Shown: positions 35,037 to 47,132 of the stretch, one piece after another
Numbering within the stretch: position 1 is the first letter of the stretch
Layout of the letters: every line of letters begins with the position of its first letter
NCBI GenBank assembly: GCA_015039365.1
Contig: WION01000082.1
Span: forward strand, 1-64,000
Direction: 5' to 3'
Length of the DNA: 64,000 nucleotides
Source of the DNA: Amanita rubescens
Taxonomy: Eukaryota > Basidiomycota > Agaricomycetes > Agaricales > Amanitaceae
Notes under the pieces: model-generated
Seen by the model: only the letters and a program-made list of their open reading frames with translations
Database searches by the model: none
What the model was told of the DNA's origin: nothing
Made by a program: the position numbers and the translations under genes

Positions 35037-35732
35037 ATGACTTGGAAACATATTCGTGGTCGTTTCACACGAATTTCTGCTGGAATGGCCCACAATGTCT
35101 GGGGTGTTAACTCTAGTGGTCACGTCTATCGTTACACGGCTGATGACAGCAGCCCGTGGGTCCGGGTCCCCGGTACCCTAACTGAAATTACCGCGGCTGC
35201 TGATGGCACGGTTTGGGGTATCAACTCTGAAGGCCACATCTATCGTTATACCTGGGGATCCAGCCCGGGTGATCCCGGTCACTGGGTCAGAATTCCCGGT
35301 GCTCTCAAACGAATCTCTGCTGGATCGCGCCTCAATGTGTGGGGAATCAATGCGGCTGGCCACGTTTTTCGTTACACAGGCGATGACGCCCACCCCTGGG
35401 CCCGAATCCCTGGCACTTTAGCCAGCATTGGCGCGGGTGGCGACGGCAGGGTTTGGGGAGTCAACTCTGCTGGTGCCATTTATCGCTATACCGGGGATAG
35501 AGATACAAGAGACTGGAAACGAATCTCCGGTACCCTTCATGAGATCTCTGTTGGGGCGGAAACCAACGTGTGGGGCGTCAACCAGGCCAACAACATCTTC
35601 AAGTACTCAGGCGATGACACTAACCCCTGGGTTCGAATCAGTGGTGGTTTATCCCATATTGCTGCGGGTGCCGATGGCGTGGTTTGGGGGCTCAACCCAA
35701 ACGGCTCTGTTTTCCGCTGGATTCCTACATAA
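35037..35732 (+). CDS. Tectonin-type beta-propeller lectin 2 (231 aa)
   Basis: Tandem paralogue of the gene at 33450, with six repeats of the form NVWGVNSSGHVYRYT...PWVRVPGTL. Ser/Asn in the loops of copy 1 are often His or Arg here (SGHVYRY, EGHIYRY, AGHVFRY), so ligand preference may differ. Intact, intronless, no signal peptide. The promoter was duplicated with it, so the pair is probably co-expressed. Confidence 0.93.
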   Translation: MTWKHIRGRFTRISAGMAHNVWGVNSSGHVYRYTADDSSPWVRVPGTLTEITAAADGTVWGINSEGHIYRYTWGSSPGDPGHWVRIPGALKRISAGSRLNVWGINAAGHVFRYTGDDAHPWARIPGTLASIGAGGDGRVWGVNSAGAIYRYTGDRDTRDWKRISGTLHEISVGAETNVWGVNQANNIFKYSGDDTNPWVRISGGLSHIAAGADGVVWGLNPNGSVFRWIPT

Positions 35733-36071
35733 CCTTCTTACGGACTATTTCTCGTCTTGTATACGCTATATGACCCTTTCCCCCTTTCTGCCATTGCTTT
35801 ACTACATGGGCGAGCCGAAGGGCTTACGACTTGCGCGGTAGTTATGATGCAACTTAAGTTACATAAATTGAACACAATCAATACGAACGTGACAATTTCT
35901 TGTATCACGCAAATGAACGCAACTCTATTGGATTTTCTTCGATTCCCCCAACTCGTTGATCGCTTTCTGTACTTTCGGCGCTGTATGTTGCCATATCTGG
36001 CATTCGGATAGAAAATGTTTGATGCCATGTAGTGGTGCTGCCTTGCAGATGAGCTGCGGCCACGCGAAGAT
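35733..36071. other. Convergent intergenic gap
   Basis: Lies between tectonin 2 and the DUF6533 gene; nothing recognised. Confidence 0.5.
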
Positions 36072-37777
36072 TTAGGATAAGCCTTGACGTCTAAGGCGCA
36101 TATATGAGGAGAATAACGATCCAGAAGAAGCACAATCACTCACTGCAAATGAATACGAGGTTATCATCAAGCTGGGGTAAAAAATGAGCAATTTTCCATA
36201 TGAGAAACCCCTGCTGTAACTCACGGTACAGTTAAGGATCCCAGAGGAGCCGGCGCAGCGAGAATTATCGCCGCAACAGTTATCGCAGAAACTACTACCC
36301 GTTAGTAGACTTGCGCATTGGAACAAACATGGGAACTGACCCATCAAACTATGCAATCAGAACATGTATTTAGTCAAAATGACGGATATATGTGAAGGGA
36401 GGTTCTTACATGAAGTAATGCACAGTCCCATCTCGAAAAAAAGTAGTGAAAAGAGGAGGAATACGCCGAGCAGCATGAGGATTTATCTGGAAAATCGCGC
36501 GCCATCCTCTTACAGACAGGACTGTGCGTATTAGGTTCCACATTGTTAAAAGGAACAGAATAGCTTCAATGCCGTGGTTAGTAAAGAGCGCGCTTCTGCG
36601 AGTAATACGCACTGGACGTGATCAAATCGGGTATCCTATCATCTCATGTGTTCAGCCCCGATATTGGAAGTGAATGAAGTTGCTTACCAGCCGAAAAGGA
36701 CGCCTTGGGTATAAAATGTTGACATGATACAACCAGGCCAGGGGACACCAGGAAGAATGGAAATGACAAATGAGTTGCTGGTTCGTATTGCGGAGTATAA
36801 CACTGCCTGTGTTTTCTTCAGGCAGTAGTACGACAACAGTAAAAAGACAAACGGTAAATTGGCCTAGACACAGTGTGAGTCCGAGGTTCCGAACAGAGAA
36901 TTCTGTATGACGCACCAGCTAACAGTAAAAGAAGGATTATTAGAACTTCGCAACACGATTAGCACATGAATAATCGCTAAACAGCATTCATTCACCTCCA
37001 TGACTCCTATTATAAAGGGCATGTACTCGTAACATGAGAATTACATTTGAAAGAGTTGAGAAAATGAGGGGACCTCCGCTGTGGACCGTTAACCTGTTAA
37101 GCCCCATATAGTAATACAAGTCACGCACAAGGTAAGCAAGAAAAAATAGTGGCGGCAGCTTCTTAAACCGTCAAGCACGGAGTTACCACCAGGGTCGAAC
37201 CTGACTTACGTCTTCAAGTGCACCATGTTAGACCTCGAGATACGACAAAGCAGTAATCCATACCTGAAGAGAGTTCGACGTTCTTGTTAAGACTACAAAG
37301 ACATCTCAGCGGCAATTCCGAAATCACCAAGCGACCGACCAAAAACCGTAAATCTATATTCTACAGTCAGTCGGAGTAAATGAATTGATTGAAATGCATA
37401 GCTTACGCAAGATTGGCCAGCCCATAATACCGAAGGAATAAGTAAACGATTTTCGGCAAGGACCACTTTGCCCTGCACAACTTTCGAGTTCATTTGCGGG
37501 ACAAATTCGAACGATTTTACCTCCATATATACGTAATCTCCAAGTTTCAGTCAAACATGTGTTGGAAAGCGAACCATTGTCAGCTTACTTCACGTCCCGA
37601 AGTTATAATAATGTCGTAGACCAATACAGTGAATGCGGCCACTGCATTGATTGTATTCAGAGCACGAGGCAAAGAAGAGTTAAGCTGAAGCTCACCAGTC
37701 CCATAATTTGCTGTCCAGGCCAATCGGAGATCGTCAATTAACGCCTCCGACAGAGAGTCGTCTGAGGGAACGCTCAT
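36072..37777 (-). CDS. DUF6533-type seven-helix membrane protein
   Basis: Member of a large Agaricomycete family of membrane proteins of unknown function. Early exons: 37777-37696, 37641-37589, a 17-nt exon 37537-37521, then one from about 37457. Spliced they read NYGTVAAFTVLVYDIIITSG, then REITYIWRAKWSLPKIVYLF and LRYYGLANL, the family signature. Later islands fit the family order: NVILMLRVHALYNRSHG (about 37045-36995), IEAILFLLTMWNLIRTVLSV and PPLFTTFFRDGTVHYF (about 36575-36410) and a last helix AITVAAIILAAPAP near 36270. Exons 5-8 are approximate, and the reading frame around 36900-36660 is not resolved, so decay cannot be excluded. Confidence 0.7.
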
Positions 37778-39329
37778 GGTTGAGTCCCACGTTCAAGTCC
37801 GCACTCTTATAGCCAGCATCCCTGATTTGGGCAGAATTCGCAAACAGCATGTCAAGCCTCGGAATGTTCCGAATGCCTACTGTGGATCGCTGTTCCTTGA
37901 TAGGGCACGGGAATGATGAAGCCGTCATCATATTCCGACTCTGTCGAGGAATGCATCGACGGCGCCCACTCACTTCACGAGCTTCATTCAGCGGGTTAAG
38001 CGGGTCTTGCCAGACGCTAAGTTCGGAGACGGGCAAAAATTGGCACTGCCGTATCAAGGAGCGAAGACGTGAAACAGACAAGATTGGCACGGAGTGGTAG
38101 AGGACAGAATTAGACACTATTATACAGCGTTCCGTAACATCACCTGTCGAAACACTTTCAAGGCCCGGCCAGCGATCCCCGCATCCAGGAGCCCGCCAAG
38201 CAGTTTGAACTTTGCGGACTGAGAAAATGAAAGGCAGTGAAAAATGAGTAAGGCTGCCAGTTTTTCATCACGCCTATCAAATCTTGACGACCTGAGGAAC
38301 GCTATATGTACGAGGACATCGGTTCTGGTGTTCCAGAGACCTAAACTAGGTGTAACTCAACTCATCGTCCGACGTCGTCTGTCTTGGAAAAAAGAAACCT
38401 GATTGAAAAACCTGATGCTACGTTTGAGTGTTTCTCTGCAACGCAGAAATGTATGGCCAAAATGGATCGAGAATGAATATTATGAATATATCTAACTCAA
38501 GTCTGTCCCGGTTTAGTGTCGTACTCACCATGTAATTTAACGTATAAAACACATAACAGCCCAAACGGAGAAACCGGGCTCCAGGCGAGTAAATATCAAT
38601 TGTCTTCATTACAGGTTATCTGTAGAACTTGATCCATTAATCGAATTTGCTTCACGGGCGCGATGAGAGTAGAAGATATGAACCTTAAAATGAAAAAGAC
38701 GATCGCCACTAATTCTATGATTGGCCTCCCGACCGCAACTCGACGAGTTCCTTTTTCGAAGAATTGGTTCATAGTGGTGGGAAGCAACTTATCCAGAGCA
38801 TTTGTATGCTATATGTGGCAAACTGTGAAAATGTCTCTTCGGATACGATAAATAAGGGGACCGTCATGAACGCGTAGTCACATACAGCAACAGGCACCGG
38901 CGATCTTCACTACGCATAGCCCTCGGTACCGCTACCCATTGGACATCGACCGATACTCTCACAGGTGGAACGAAGATGACTTTTGGATAAATTTGGAAAC
39001 GTTATACGGGGATCATTATATCAAAACTCCCCATACCATTATGTAAAACACCTGGGATCACTGCATTACCAGGGGAGTTTCAACAAAGATAACGGAAGCG
39101 TCTGTGTCGCGCGACTGGGATTTATCTGGGGTCAACGAAATCACTATCAATGTCCAATAAATGTCTGACCTGTTTCATAAAATCTCTTCGTCATGTTACT
39201 ATTACGTCGCTAGGCAAAATGTATGGGCCATCCGCATTGCGCAAGGTCACCAGTGTCAACATGTTGAGCGTAAGATTCTAAGAATAGTGCAACAAACAAA
39301 CAAACAAATATGTGACATCCGTCACAGTC
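37778..39329. other. Intergenic; hydrophobic open frames unresolved
   Basis: A minus-strand frame at 38787-38596 (GRPIIELVAIVFFILRFISS) and another at 38609-38418 look membrane-like and could be remnants of a second membrane-protein gene, but I cannot join them or name a family. Confidence 0.35.
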
Positions 39330-40524
39330 ATGCCATTTGGCGAAGTCGTCTGTGGATCACCAGGCTCAGGAAAATCGACTTACTGCTATGGAAAACATCA
39401 GCTTTTTAATGTGCTAAATCGACCCATATCTATCGTCAACCTTGACCCGGCCAACGAAAACATACCCTATCCATGTGACATTGACATATCATCGCTGATA
39501 ACGTTGAAGGACGCAACGGACGCACATGGTCTCGGGCCCAACGGCGGAATGTTGTACTGTATGGAGTATTTGGAGGCAAATTTTGATTGGCTGGAGGAGA
39601 AATTGAAGGATTTGGGTCCGGACGCATATGTGTTGTTTGACCTCCCTGGCCAGGTGGAGCTCAGCACAAGTCACGACAGTGTCAAGAATATTATAAATAA
39701 ATTGACGAAGATTGGCTTTCGAGTGAGTCGCAGCCCAGCATGTGCTTGAAATTGTCTTGCTGAGTCTCTTGGACACCAGCTTGCCGCCGTGCATCTCTGC
39801 GACGCTCATTACGTTACGGATGCCTCGAAATACGTGTCTGTGCTACTTTTGTCGCTGAGGGCTATGCTCCACCTTGAACTTCCCCATATCAATGTCCTAT
39901 CGAAAGTGGATCTTATCAAGCAGTATGGAGATTTAGGTACGTCAAAACTTGACTTGACTTGATCTTCGGAAGCTAACTTCTTCAGACTTCAATCTGGAAT
40001 ATTATACAGAAGTACAAGACCTCTCCTATATTGAAAATGCGCTGTCTGCTTCGCTTCCACCCAAATTCGCCTCGCTCAACATGTCTCTCATCTCTCTTAT
40101 CGAGGATTTCAGCCTAGTCGGCTTTGAAACGTTAGCGGTGGAAGACAAACACTCTATGCTTCATCTGACTCGAGCTATCGACCGCGCAACCGGATATGTA
40201 TTTGTTCCACCTGCAGATGCTACTCAAACTCAGCCATCTGCAGCCAAGGAACCGCCCAAGCCCGCAGTGCTGCGACCAAACGAATATGCGTTGCATTCAT
40301 CTACCATGTCTATCCTCCGTGGGCCACGGAGTGGTATACGGGATGTCCAGGAGAGATGGATAGACGCAAGAGAAGAATGGGATGCGTACGAGCGAAAAGA
40401 ATGGAGGAAGGAAGGCGAGATCGCACGCGAGATGGCCAAAGAGGCAGGATTTGCATCATCTACGGCGGAACGTACCACGGTTCACGAAAACGAGAGTTCG
40501 CTCATCGGTATGCGGGACGCCTAA
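39330..40524 (+). CDS. GPN2: GPN-loop GTPase 2
   Basis: GTPase of the GPN family that helps assemble and import RNA polymerase II and III. Exons 39330-39722, 39780-39936 and 39986-40524 give about 362 aa. Motifs: G1 GSPGSGKST near residue 8, NLDPANE, the family-defining insertion loop GPNGGM, G3 DLPGQVEL, and G4 as NVLSKVDL. The ATG at 39330 (MPFGEVV) matches the family start. Both introns are 50-57 bp with normal signals. The C-terminal tail is charged ([20 protein letters not shown]). Single copy, intact. Confidence 0.95.
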
Positions 40525-41844
40525 TACCGTTACTCTTGACGATGCCGAGTACAACCAATGCTAGCGCTTCTCTGACCTCTTATCTATAAATTGGTTATGA
40601 GTGCAAGGTTTGAAAGTAGCGATGATACTTTTCAGACTTGCGTTGCCCAGAGGCTCGCCGCAACGTGCAATTTCTAGCGCTTTGGGCAATCTACGGAGGG
40701 TCAGGTTTCATGAAATACTCGTGTATCTTGAGTTGATACTGAGTTGATACTATCCCCCTCCATTCGTCATTACCAGCATTCCTCACCCTGGAGGTACTTT
40801 TCAATTAGCTCATTGACATTCCCTTTTTCCGTCGGCAGTCGCACCGCATACTACAGATGTCTACTTGCTTGAAGTTTTGCATTTACCAAATAGTAGATCG
40901 CGACTAGCACCTGCATTCGTCATTTTCTCGACAAGTCCACAACGTGCATTTGTTCAAAGCGAGGATGGCGGGATTTTTCATCTCCACAGGATAGCCATGA
41001 TGCAAGAATGCGGTCATCAGGAGAGAAGTTCAATAGAAAAGGGTCATGAAGGTAATAACTTTATTTACACGGACAGTTTGATTGGCCGTTAATTGCGTCT
41101 TTTTTAATACTGTCCGCTCATACCCCGTTGTCTAATACTAGGATCAATTGACGATGGATCACGCAATATTGATGATAATCGTGGAGGCGTACTCAATCCG
41201 GCATTGGGATTCGCATTTCAACCAATTGTTCTTTCGTCTTTTTGAAAGCCTCTAAACCTGCGATCAGTGCGCTCTAGCTTGGGTACCCTGGCCGATTGTC
41301 TGCTTCGTAATGCGATGCTAGGTTCTAGGGCGAGTTACATCGAGGAAAGAATACTCTCACACGGGAAGTTGCGGCTCCCATATGACCACCTCTATTTTGA
41401 GATGCATCGCGGCTCGCCTCAGCAAAGTGATATACATTAATATATACATTGCTAGTCCGCCCTGTCTCCAATTAAAACTTACGAAACCACAGCATTTGGA
41501 CTTTTCCCCGGAAGTGAAAAGCACATATCGGGTATTATTAGGCATAAGGTGTTCATAGAAGCAGAAATCCTCAGGTCAGCGACGGTCATTACATTATCAT
41601 GTAGTCGCATAATCTAACCTGAGCAACGTTTGTTTGCCGGGGATGGATGACCGTTACCACGAGACGGATTTAATCCGGTCTGGCAGCTCCCATCACATTC
41701 AACCTTTTACCGTTTGAAGACTTCCTTATCAAATTATCAATCCAGTCACATCATAAAAAAAAGAGAAACAAGCACAGGTAAGGAAAGAATCAAAGAAAAC
41801 CGCAAAAACGGTGAGCAGCACTGAATACGGATGACAGAGACAGT
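40525..41844. other. Intergenic, no gene recognised
   Basis: Separates the conserved GPN2 gene from the duplication nest. Short open frames only. Confidence 0.45.
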
Positions 41845-42485
41845 ACGCGATTATGGCTGGCCAACTGCTTTTGCATAAATAATTTTGTCTGGTTTGTCTT
41901 CTGACGTGCACAGGCTGCCAGCGGCATTAGTCAGCGCAGTCCAGGCCGAATTCGCCGATCACAGAAACTCTAAAAATGCAAGTTCGTTGGTGCCCCTAAC
42001 GCCATTGAACTGGGTAAGATGACCATTCTGCATCGAACGGTCGGCTTAAGAAACCCGATTTTAATATAGAAATCATTACACCACAAGAATCCTTGGCTTC
42101 TTGGCTCACCTTGGCATTCTGTGTGAGCATCTCGCGCGATTTTGAGATCACACGGCGTCATATTAAGCAAGGATGGCAGTTTGAGCATGGAATTGCTCGT
42201 CAATTTTACGGTACGTTCCCAACAGCATTCTGTCAAAAGTCAGTATCATTGATAAGCCAAATGAAGCTAGCCAAGCGACGCACAAAAGACGGTGGATGCA
42301 ACCAACATTTCTAGAATGGCTTTAACAGAACCCCCATCACCCATCCTGGTGGTAATTCTACGCACGACCCGACATGTTGGCAGAATAATTTCACGTCACC
42401 CGTCCATTTGCTTCAACGCATTCGTTTGTTTCGCATAACACCCAAAGTTATAAAGGCGAGCTCTGGAAGGCCAGTATCCTCAGCA
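41845..42485 (+). repeat. Left arm of inverted repeat
   Basis: Pairs in reverse orientation with 44015-44690. Landmarks: GATTATGGCTGGCCAACTGC near 41850 against its complement near 44680, GCATTCTGT/GAGC...CTCGCGCG near 42115, and the TATAAA-GGCGAGCTCTGG promoter tract near 42449. Confidence 0.8.
42449..42455 (+). promoter_or_regulatory. Orphan promoter copy of the 136-aa family
   Basis: TATAAAG followed by GCGAGCTCTGGAAGGCCAG and CCTCAGCACTTTGAAC, as in front of the three intact family genes, but homology stops about 40 bp later, before the start codon. No coding sequence follows. Confidence 0.65.
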
Positions 42486-42531
42486 CTTTGAACACCAGCG
42501 TCAGATGCATGATCGAGATAGTAACTGAACA

Positions 42532-42708
42532 CTAACAATGATAGTCAGCGGTAAGATTTGGAGAAGCAAACAAACACCTCCCGCCGCAGTAACATGTATC
42601 TCCGCAATCTTCACTAGGCAGCATCATGTACACACATTCAGAGTAGATCTGAGGCGGCTTGACCCATTGATACCATCTTTCACATGAGTATCCTTCACGG
42701 GGTCCTTC
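42532..42708 (-). CDS. Candidate terminal exon of a Cys-rich small protein
   Basis: After an acceptor-like TTATTTAG the frame encodes YSCERWYQWVKPPQIYSEC, then CGDTCYCGGRC and ends YHC at a TAG (42532): seven cysteines in about 55 residues. Upstream on the same strand an ATG at 42933 with TATATACC near 42996 begins a 74-codon frame that reads into the TAG just before this exon in the same frame; an intron ending there would join them, but the donor is not certain. The cysteine density suggests a secreted disulfide-rich peptide. Low confidence. Confidence 0.35.
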   Translation of the reverse strand, partial: EGPREGYSCERWYQWVKPPQIYSECVYMMLPSEDCGDTCYCGGRCLFASPNLTADYHC

Positions 42709-43374
42709 CTAAATAACGCTGGTGTTGACAGCGATAGGAGGGACAACCACAAACGGACTGTAGGATAGCGAAGAATAGGCGGACGAAATGTGCGTATATT
42801 GCACGCGCGATGAAGATAAGAACAGGTAGTAATACTTCAAGTTGGGCATCACGATGAATTGGTGCCTCGTTTTATCACACTCAGCGCTGCCTACACTCAG
42901 CAAAGCGAGAATACGTACTTGTAAAGACTCCATTTAACAAGACCGACGTGATGAGTCCTTAAACGGGGTCTGATAAGGCAATACTCAGACGGTATATACC
43001 CCTGGCGTTGAATGTGAACGAAATCGTGATCAAAACTATAATTTCGGTTCCTAGGACGCGATACCAACACGGCTGAGATCGCGCGATGAGACTTGAAGCT
43101 TGAAGTTGGCCGTTAAGTTCGTTCAACGTCCGAGTCACTTGAACCGTGTGAAACCGAAAAGTCGCTAGTCACGCGGCCATACGTCAGTAAACTTTTGTAA
43201 TCATGGTATCGGTTTTGTTCAAGTTGGAACGGTCGCACAGCGCTGCTTCTACGGGAATGTGATCAACTTGGTTATTCTCACCTCTCGCACCAGTATCAAT
43301 TCTGTCAGGCAACGCAAACTATAATTCAAATGTGTCTCAATCTCTTGTTGTACACGTGTAACTTTCGGAGAGAA

Positions 43375-43980
43375 CTACGCGGGAAGCAGCTTGAAGATGG
43401 GCTGGTTCTCCACAAGGTCTCTGCCAGGAGCAAGGCCAACCTAAATATTAAAGGTAAATTTCCGCTCCTTTTATATTCACAAAGGCACGTACAAAAGGTT
43501 CAGTAGATTTGCTCTGGAACCAGTACAAATCCTCGCCGGCGGGATAGATTCTATGCTACGTCAGTTTTCTTGATACCACAAAATGACTTCTTGCTTACTG
43601 ATGGTTGCCTCCAATGGGGGCGAGCTGCCACTCATAAGGACCCGGGGCCAATATGATATGCTGAGTACCATACTAAGAATGCGAGTCGACCACGAATGGA
43701 ACATGGAACTTACACGTTTATGGGGTCCGGGGTGGACGTAAAGCCCGCCGTGACCTCGGATGGTGACAGTAGTAGTCCTATTGGGGAGAACAGGACCGGT
43801 GAATACGAAGAACTTCGGTATGATACATTGTCAGTGTCGGTGAAGGTGACTTCGTAAAGTACATACGTTGATGGGAAGGTCGGCGGGAGTGGTCACGACG
43901 CGGTCTCCACCTTTGGGGAAAGGAATGAGGAATTCCTTGGTTTGAACGCTCTGGATCTTGTGAACTGTTGTAACTGACAT
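43375..43980 (-). CDS. 136-aa family protein, copy C
   Basis: Minus-strand member of the family described at 45789. Start MSVTTVHKIQSVQTKEFL, then exons giving PVLPNRTTTVTIRGHGGLYV-HPGP, QHIILAPGPYEWQLAPIGG, IYPAGEDLYWFQS and VGLAPGRDLVENQPIFKLLP with stop at 43375. All four introns sit at the same places as in copies A and B. It lies between the inverted-repeat arms, which explains its opposite orientation. It is clearly diverged from A and B yet open throughout, so selection on the protein is likely. Confidence 0.72.
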
Positions 43981-44014
43981 CGTAGACAAAGCAAGCTGTG
44001 GAGTTCAAATTGCT

Positions 44015-44690
44015 GAGGATACTGGCCATCCAGAGCTCGCTTTTATAACTTTGAGTGTTACGGTTACGTGAACCAGACGAATGTGTTTAGTACAATTGAA
44101 GCAAATGTACAGGTGATATGAAGTTATTTCTGCCAACACATTCGTGAGTAGAATTACCGCCAGGATGAGAATGAACGTTCTGTTGAAAATTCTAGAACTG
44201 TTCGTTACATCCACCGTCTTTTGTGCGTCGCTTGGCTAGCCGCATTTGGCTCATCAATGATACCGAACTCGACGGTTTGACAGAATGCTGTCAGGTACGT
44301 ACCCTAAAATTTACGGGCAATTCCGCGCTCAAACTGCCATCCCTGCTAAATATTACGCTGTGATCTCCAAATCACGCGAGGTGCTCGCACAGAATGCCAA
44401 TTTGAGCCAGGAAGGTAAGGAAGGATTCATGTTGTGTAACGACTGCTCTATTAAATTCGGTATCATTTGATAAACTGACGTGCAGAGCAATTGTCATCTT
44501 ACTCGATTCATGTTAGGGCACCTATTCTTAGGAGCAGGTATTAGCCGAGCTTCTGTGATCGGGGAATCCAGTGTGGAGTGCGCTAACTAATGCCGCAATG
44601 TTACATAAAGGCCGTCAAGAAGGCAAGGGACTGAGAAACCTGATAAAATTATTTATACAAAAGCAGTTGGCCAGCCATAATCGCGTACCC
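44015..44690 (-). repeat. Right arm of inverted repeat
   Basis: Reverse-complement partner of 41845-42485. It carries the promoter of copy C and ends near TATTTATACAAAAGCAGTTG, about 20 bp before the first tandem unit. Confidence 0.8.
44041..44047 (-). promoter_or_regulatory. TATA box of copy C
   Basis: TATAAAA on the minus strand, 61 bp before the ATG at 43980, followed by GCGAGCTCTGGATGGCCAG as in the other copies. Confidence 0.7.
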
Positions 44691-45721
44691 GTCTAGTCAA
44701 CTCCAGACTGATACATTCCATGGAACTAAGGGGTTTGGACGGATATATGTCTAATAGTATCGCGCTTTGCTGTGGGCCAGGAGTGTCTGGCCTGTGCTCG
44801 TCTGTAGACCCCGTCTTTTCAGACTCTCGAAGGTTGTCTGGCACGCCCGGTGTTCCTGGGTTTATCTAAGTCTCCGGAGATAAGTTGGGGTTCTGTAGGC
44901 GTGTCAAGAATAACGCGAAGACAACATATACTTGGTTCTCTTCGGTAGAACTCCCGCTCCGAGTGGTCAGGAGCGTGACTGGGGTGGGAGCGTCGGAAGA
45001 GTCCGGGTTACATAATGGCAGGCAGCATCAAGCGAGCGGTTACTTGTCTACCAACATGGGTCATTGACTCGGATAACCGGCAACCGAAGGCAAGAAAAGG
45101 CCTTCAAACGCTTGCGCCCAGTAACATATGTCTGGAATCACACACTAGCGTCGGGGCACAGTCAGTGTTTTGTCAGGTTTGTTTGCTCCTTATATTATTC
45201 TAACGAGGTTGCTGCGGCATTAGGTCTGCGGCCAGTTAAGTTCAGCTCCCAAAACGGTCACTAAAAATGGAACCTGTCAGTTCAGAACCGAGTAAGATAA
45301 AATTTACTTTCCGTCGTAATGTCGGTTTGACTAGAACCATCGGATGATAGTAATCACAGGACGTAAATCGTATACTTGTGGGTTCACCTTGGCATCCTGT
45401 GTGAGGAACTCGCGTCATTTCGAGGTCTTACTGGGACAAGAACAGCGTTCTGAGCGCAGAATTTTCTGATTTTACGGTACGTTCGAAAAGAAGTCTGCCA
45501 AAGGCCGAATGCGATATTATTGATATGCCAAATGCAGGTGGCCAAACCACGCATAAAACACGATGAACACCACTACTTTTCCGGAATGAGGGTGCGTATT
45601 ACCCATCCTGACGGCAATTCTACTCACGATCTCACATTTCGGCAGCATGACTTGTCGTCACCTGCCAAGTTGTTTGCAGTGTGCCCGGGCACGTTCGCCT
45701 GGTTCACGTAACACCAAAAGT

Positions 45722-45728
45722 TATAAAA
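45722..45728 (+). promoter_or_regulatory. TATA box of copy A
   Basis: TATAAAA 67 bp before the ATG at 45789. Its closeness to an upstream ATG at 45740 argues that translation starts at the later one, which is also the start conserved in copy C. Confidence 0.7.
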
Positions 45729-45788
45729 GCGAGCTCTCGATGGCTATTATCCTCAGTACTTTGAACTCCAGAGCTTACTTAGTCGACG

Positions 45789-46409
45789 ATGTCCGAGTCA
45801 GTGACGACAGTGCATTTCCAGATCCAAAGCCTTCAGACCCTGGAGCACCTCCTCGAGTATCCCAGCGGTGGAATTCGCGTCAAGACCACTCTCGACCGCG
45901 CCTTTCACGTACGCACATACCATATGATATTAGCTTCCACTAACGCTGACAACATATCGTATTGAAGCCCTTTACAATCGTCCCTCCTCCTTCCCCTCGT
46001 CAGACTACTACCTGTGTCATCCGAGGCAGAGACGGGCTTTACATCAGACCTGGACCCGCAAACCAGGTACGTTCCATGTTCCATTGTGGTCAGTGACTCT
46101 TTCTAAATATGATGTTAAGCATATCGTATGGGGCAAGGAGCACTATGAATGGCAGGTCGCTCCCATTGGAGGCAACTATCAGTAAGCTAGAACTAATATT
46201 GAAGATCAAAAGACCTGATGTGGCGTAGAATCTATCCCGCGGGTAAAGATTTGTACTGGTACCAGAGCACCCACACTAAGCCTTATGTAAGTGCTTTTGT
46301 CGATCTCAAAGAAAGGGAATTTACGTTTTCTATTTAGGTCGGTCTTGCTCCTGGCAAAGACCTTATTGAGGAAGAGCCTGTCTTCAGGCTGACTCCGCTT
46401 CATATGTAG
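45789..46409 (+). CDS. 136-aa family protein, copy A
   Basis: Unrecognised small cytosolic protein. Exons 45789-45908, 45968-46066, 46120-46181, 46229-46286 and 46338-46409 join to 136 aa with GT-AG introns of 42-59 bp. Conserved through copies A-C: start MS.SVTTVH, IQS.QT.E.L, PSPRQTTTCVIRGRDGLYI-RPGP, HIVWGKEHYEWQVAPIGG, IYPAGKDLYWYQS and VGLAPGKDLIEEEPVFRLTP. There is no signal peptide or membrane segment. The length, the repeated W/Y strands and the closing PVFRLTP are reminiscent of beta-trefoil fungal peptidase inhibitors, but that is only a shape argument. Confidence 0.75.
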
Positions 46410-47132
46410 TTCCCTCCCGATGATATACGAGTACAGTAAGAGACCGATGTACAATTGAATTGTGGTACAGAATTGAGTGCTACTTTGTCACTGGCAGACG
46501 AGAGCAAGGCTGTGGAATTAATTCCGCAGCAGTCTCCTTGAAAGGTAACTAACTGCTGATGCGACCCAATTCGATGATATATAGGATGAAATTTTGAAAA
46601 AAATGACAGCACCTTCGTCAGCAGTCCACGCTCTTCGTTTCCAACGTATGTATGACCCGCATAACCCATTATGGTAGAGGGGCTGTGGTCTTCGCATTCG
46701 CCAACCGTAGGTCCTCCATTGTCACACACCAGGCATGTTAACCTGGTGCTGTACGCATACTAGATCTCAGCCTGGGATTGGAATGTAAGACCGAAGATAC
46801 GCACATTCATGGGCCGTGTGATTGGTCTTGCCAAGATGCCAGTAGCCGTGACGACAACATGCCGCGCGTGTTACTAGTAGTGATGATAACCCGTATCCTA
46901 GTGGCCATGGTGATCCGAGGGACAGCTGACTCCTGGCATTTGGACATGGAAGTCATCCACTACAGTCCACTACTCTGCAGGTATAAAAAGTCCCTGACCG
47001 GCGCGTTGTCGTAACCAGGGTGGCTGCGACATCAGCGTCGCTAGCGACAGCGATCACTTAGTCGACCCTATATAAGCAGTCCCTAGTACTCTCTTGATAC
47101 GCTCATCCCTAAGGCCGCAGGCGTCCTTAAGT

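Noticed and set aside
45740..45943. 98-codon frame starting MAIILSTLNS (also at 48147 and as MASILSNLNS on the minus strand)
   Set aside because: It begins about 12 bp after the TATA box and is in a different frame from the spliced family protein; its conservation among copies is explained by DNA identity and by the overlapping real exon 1.
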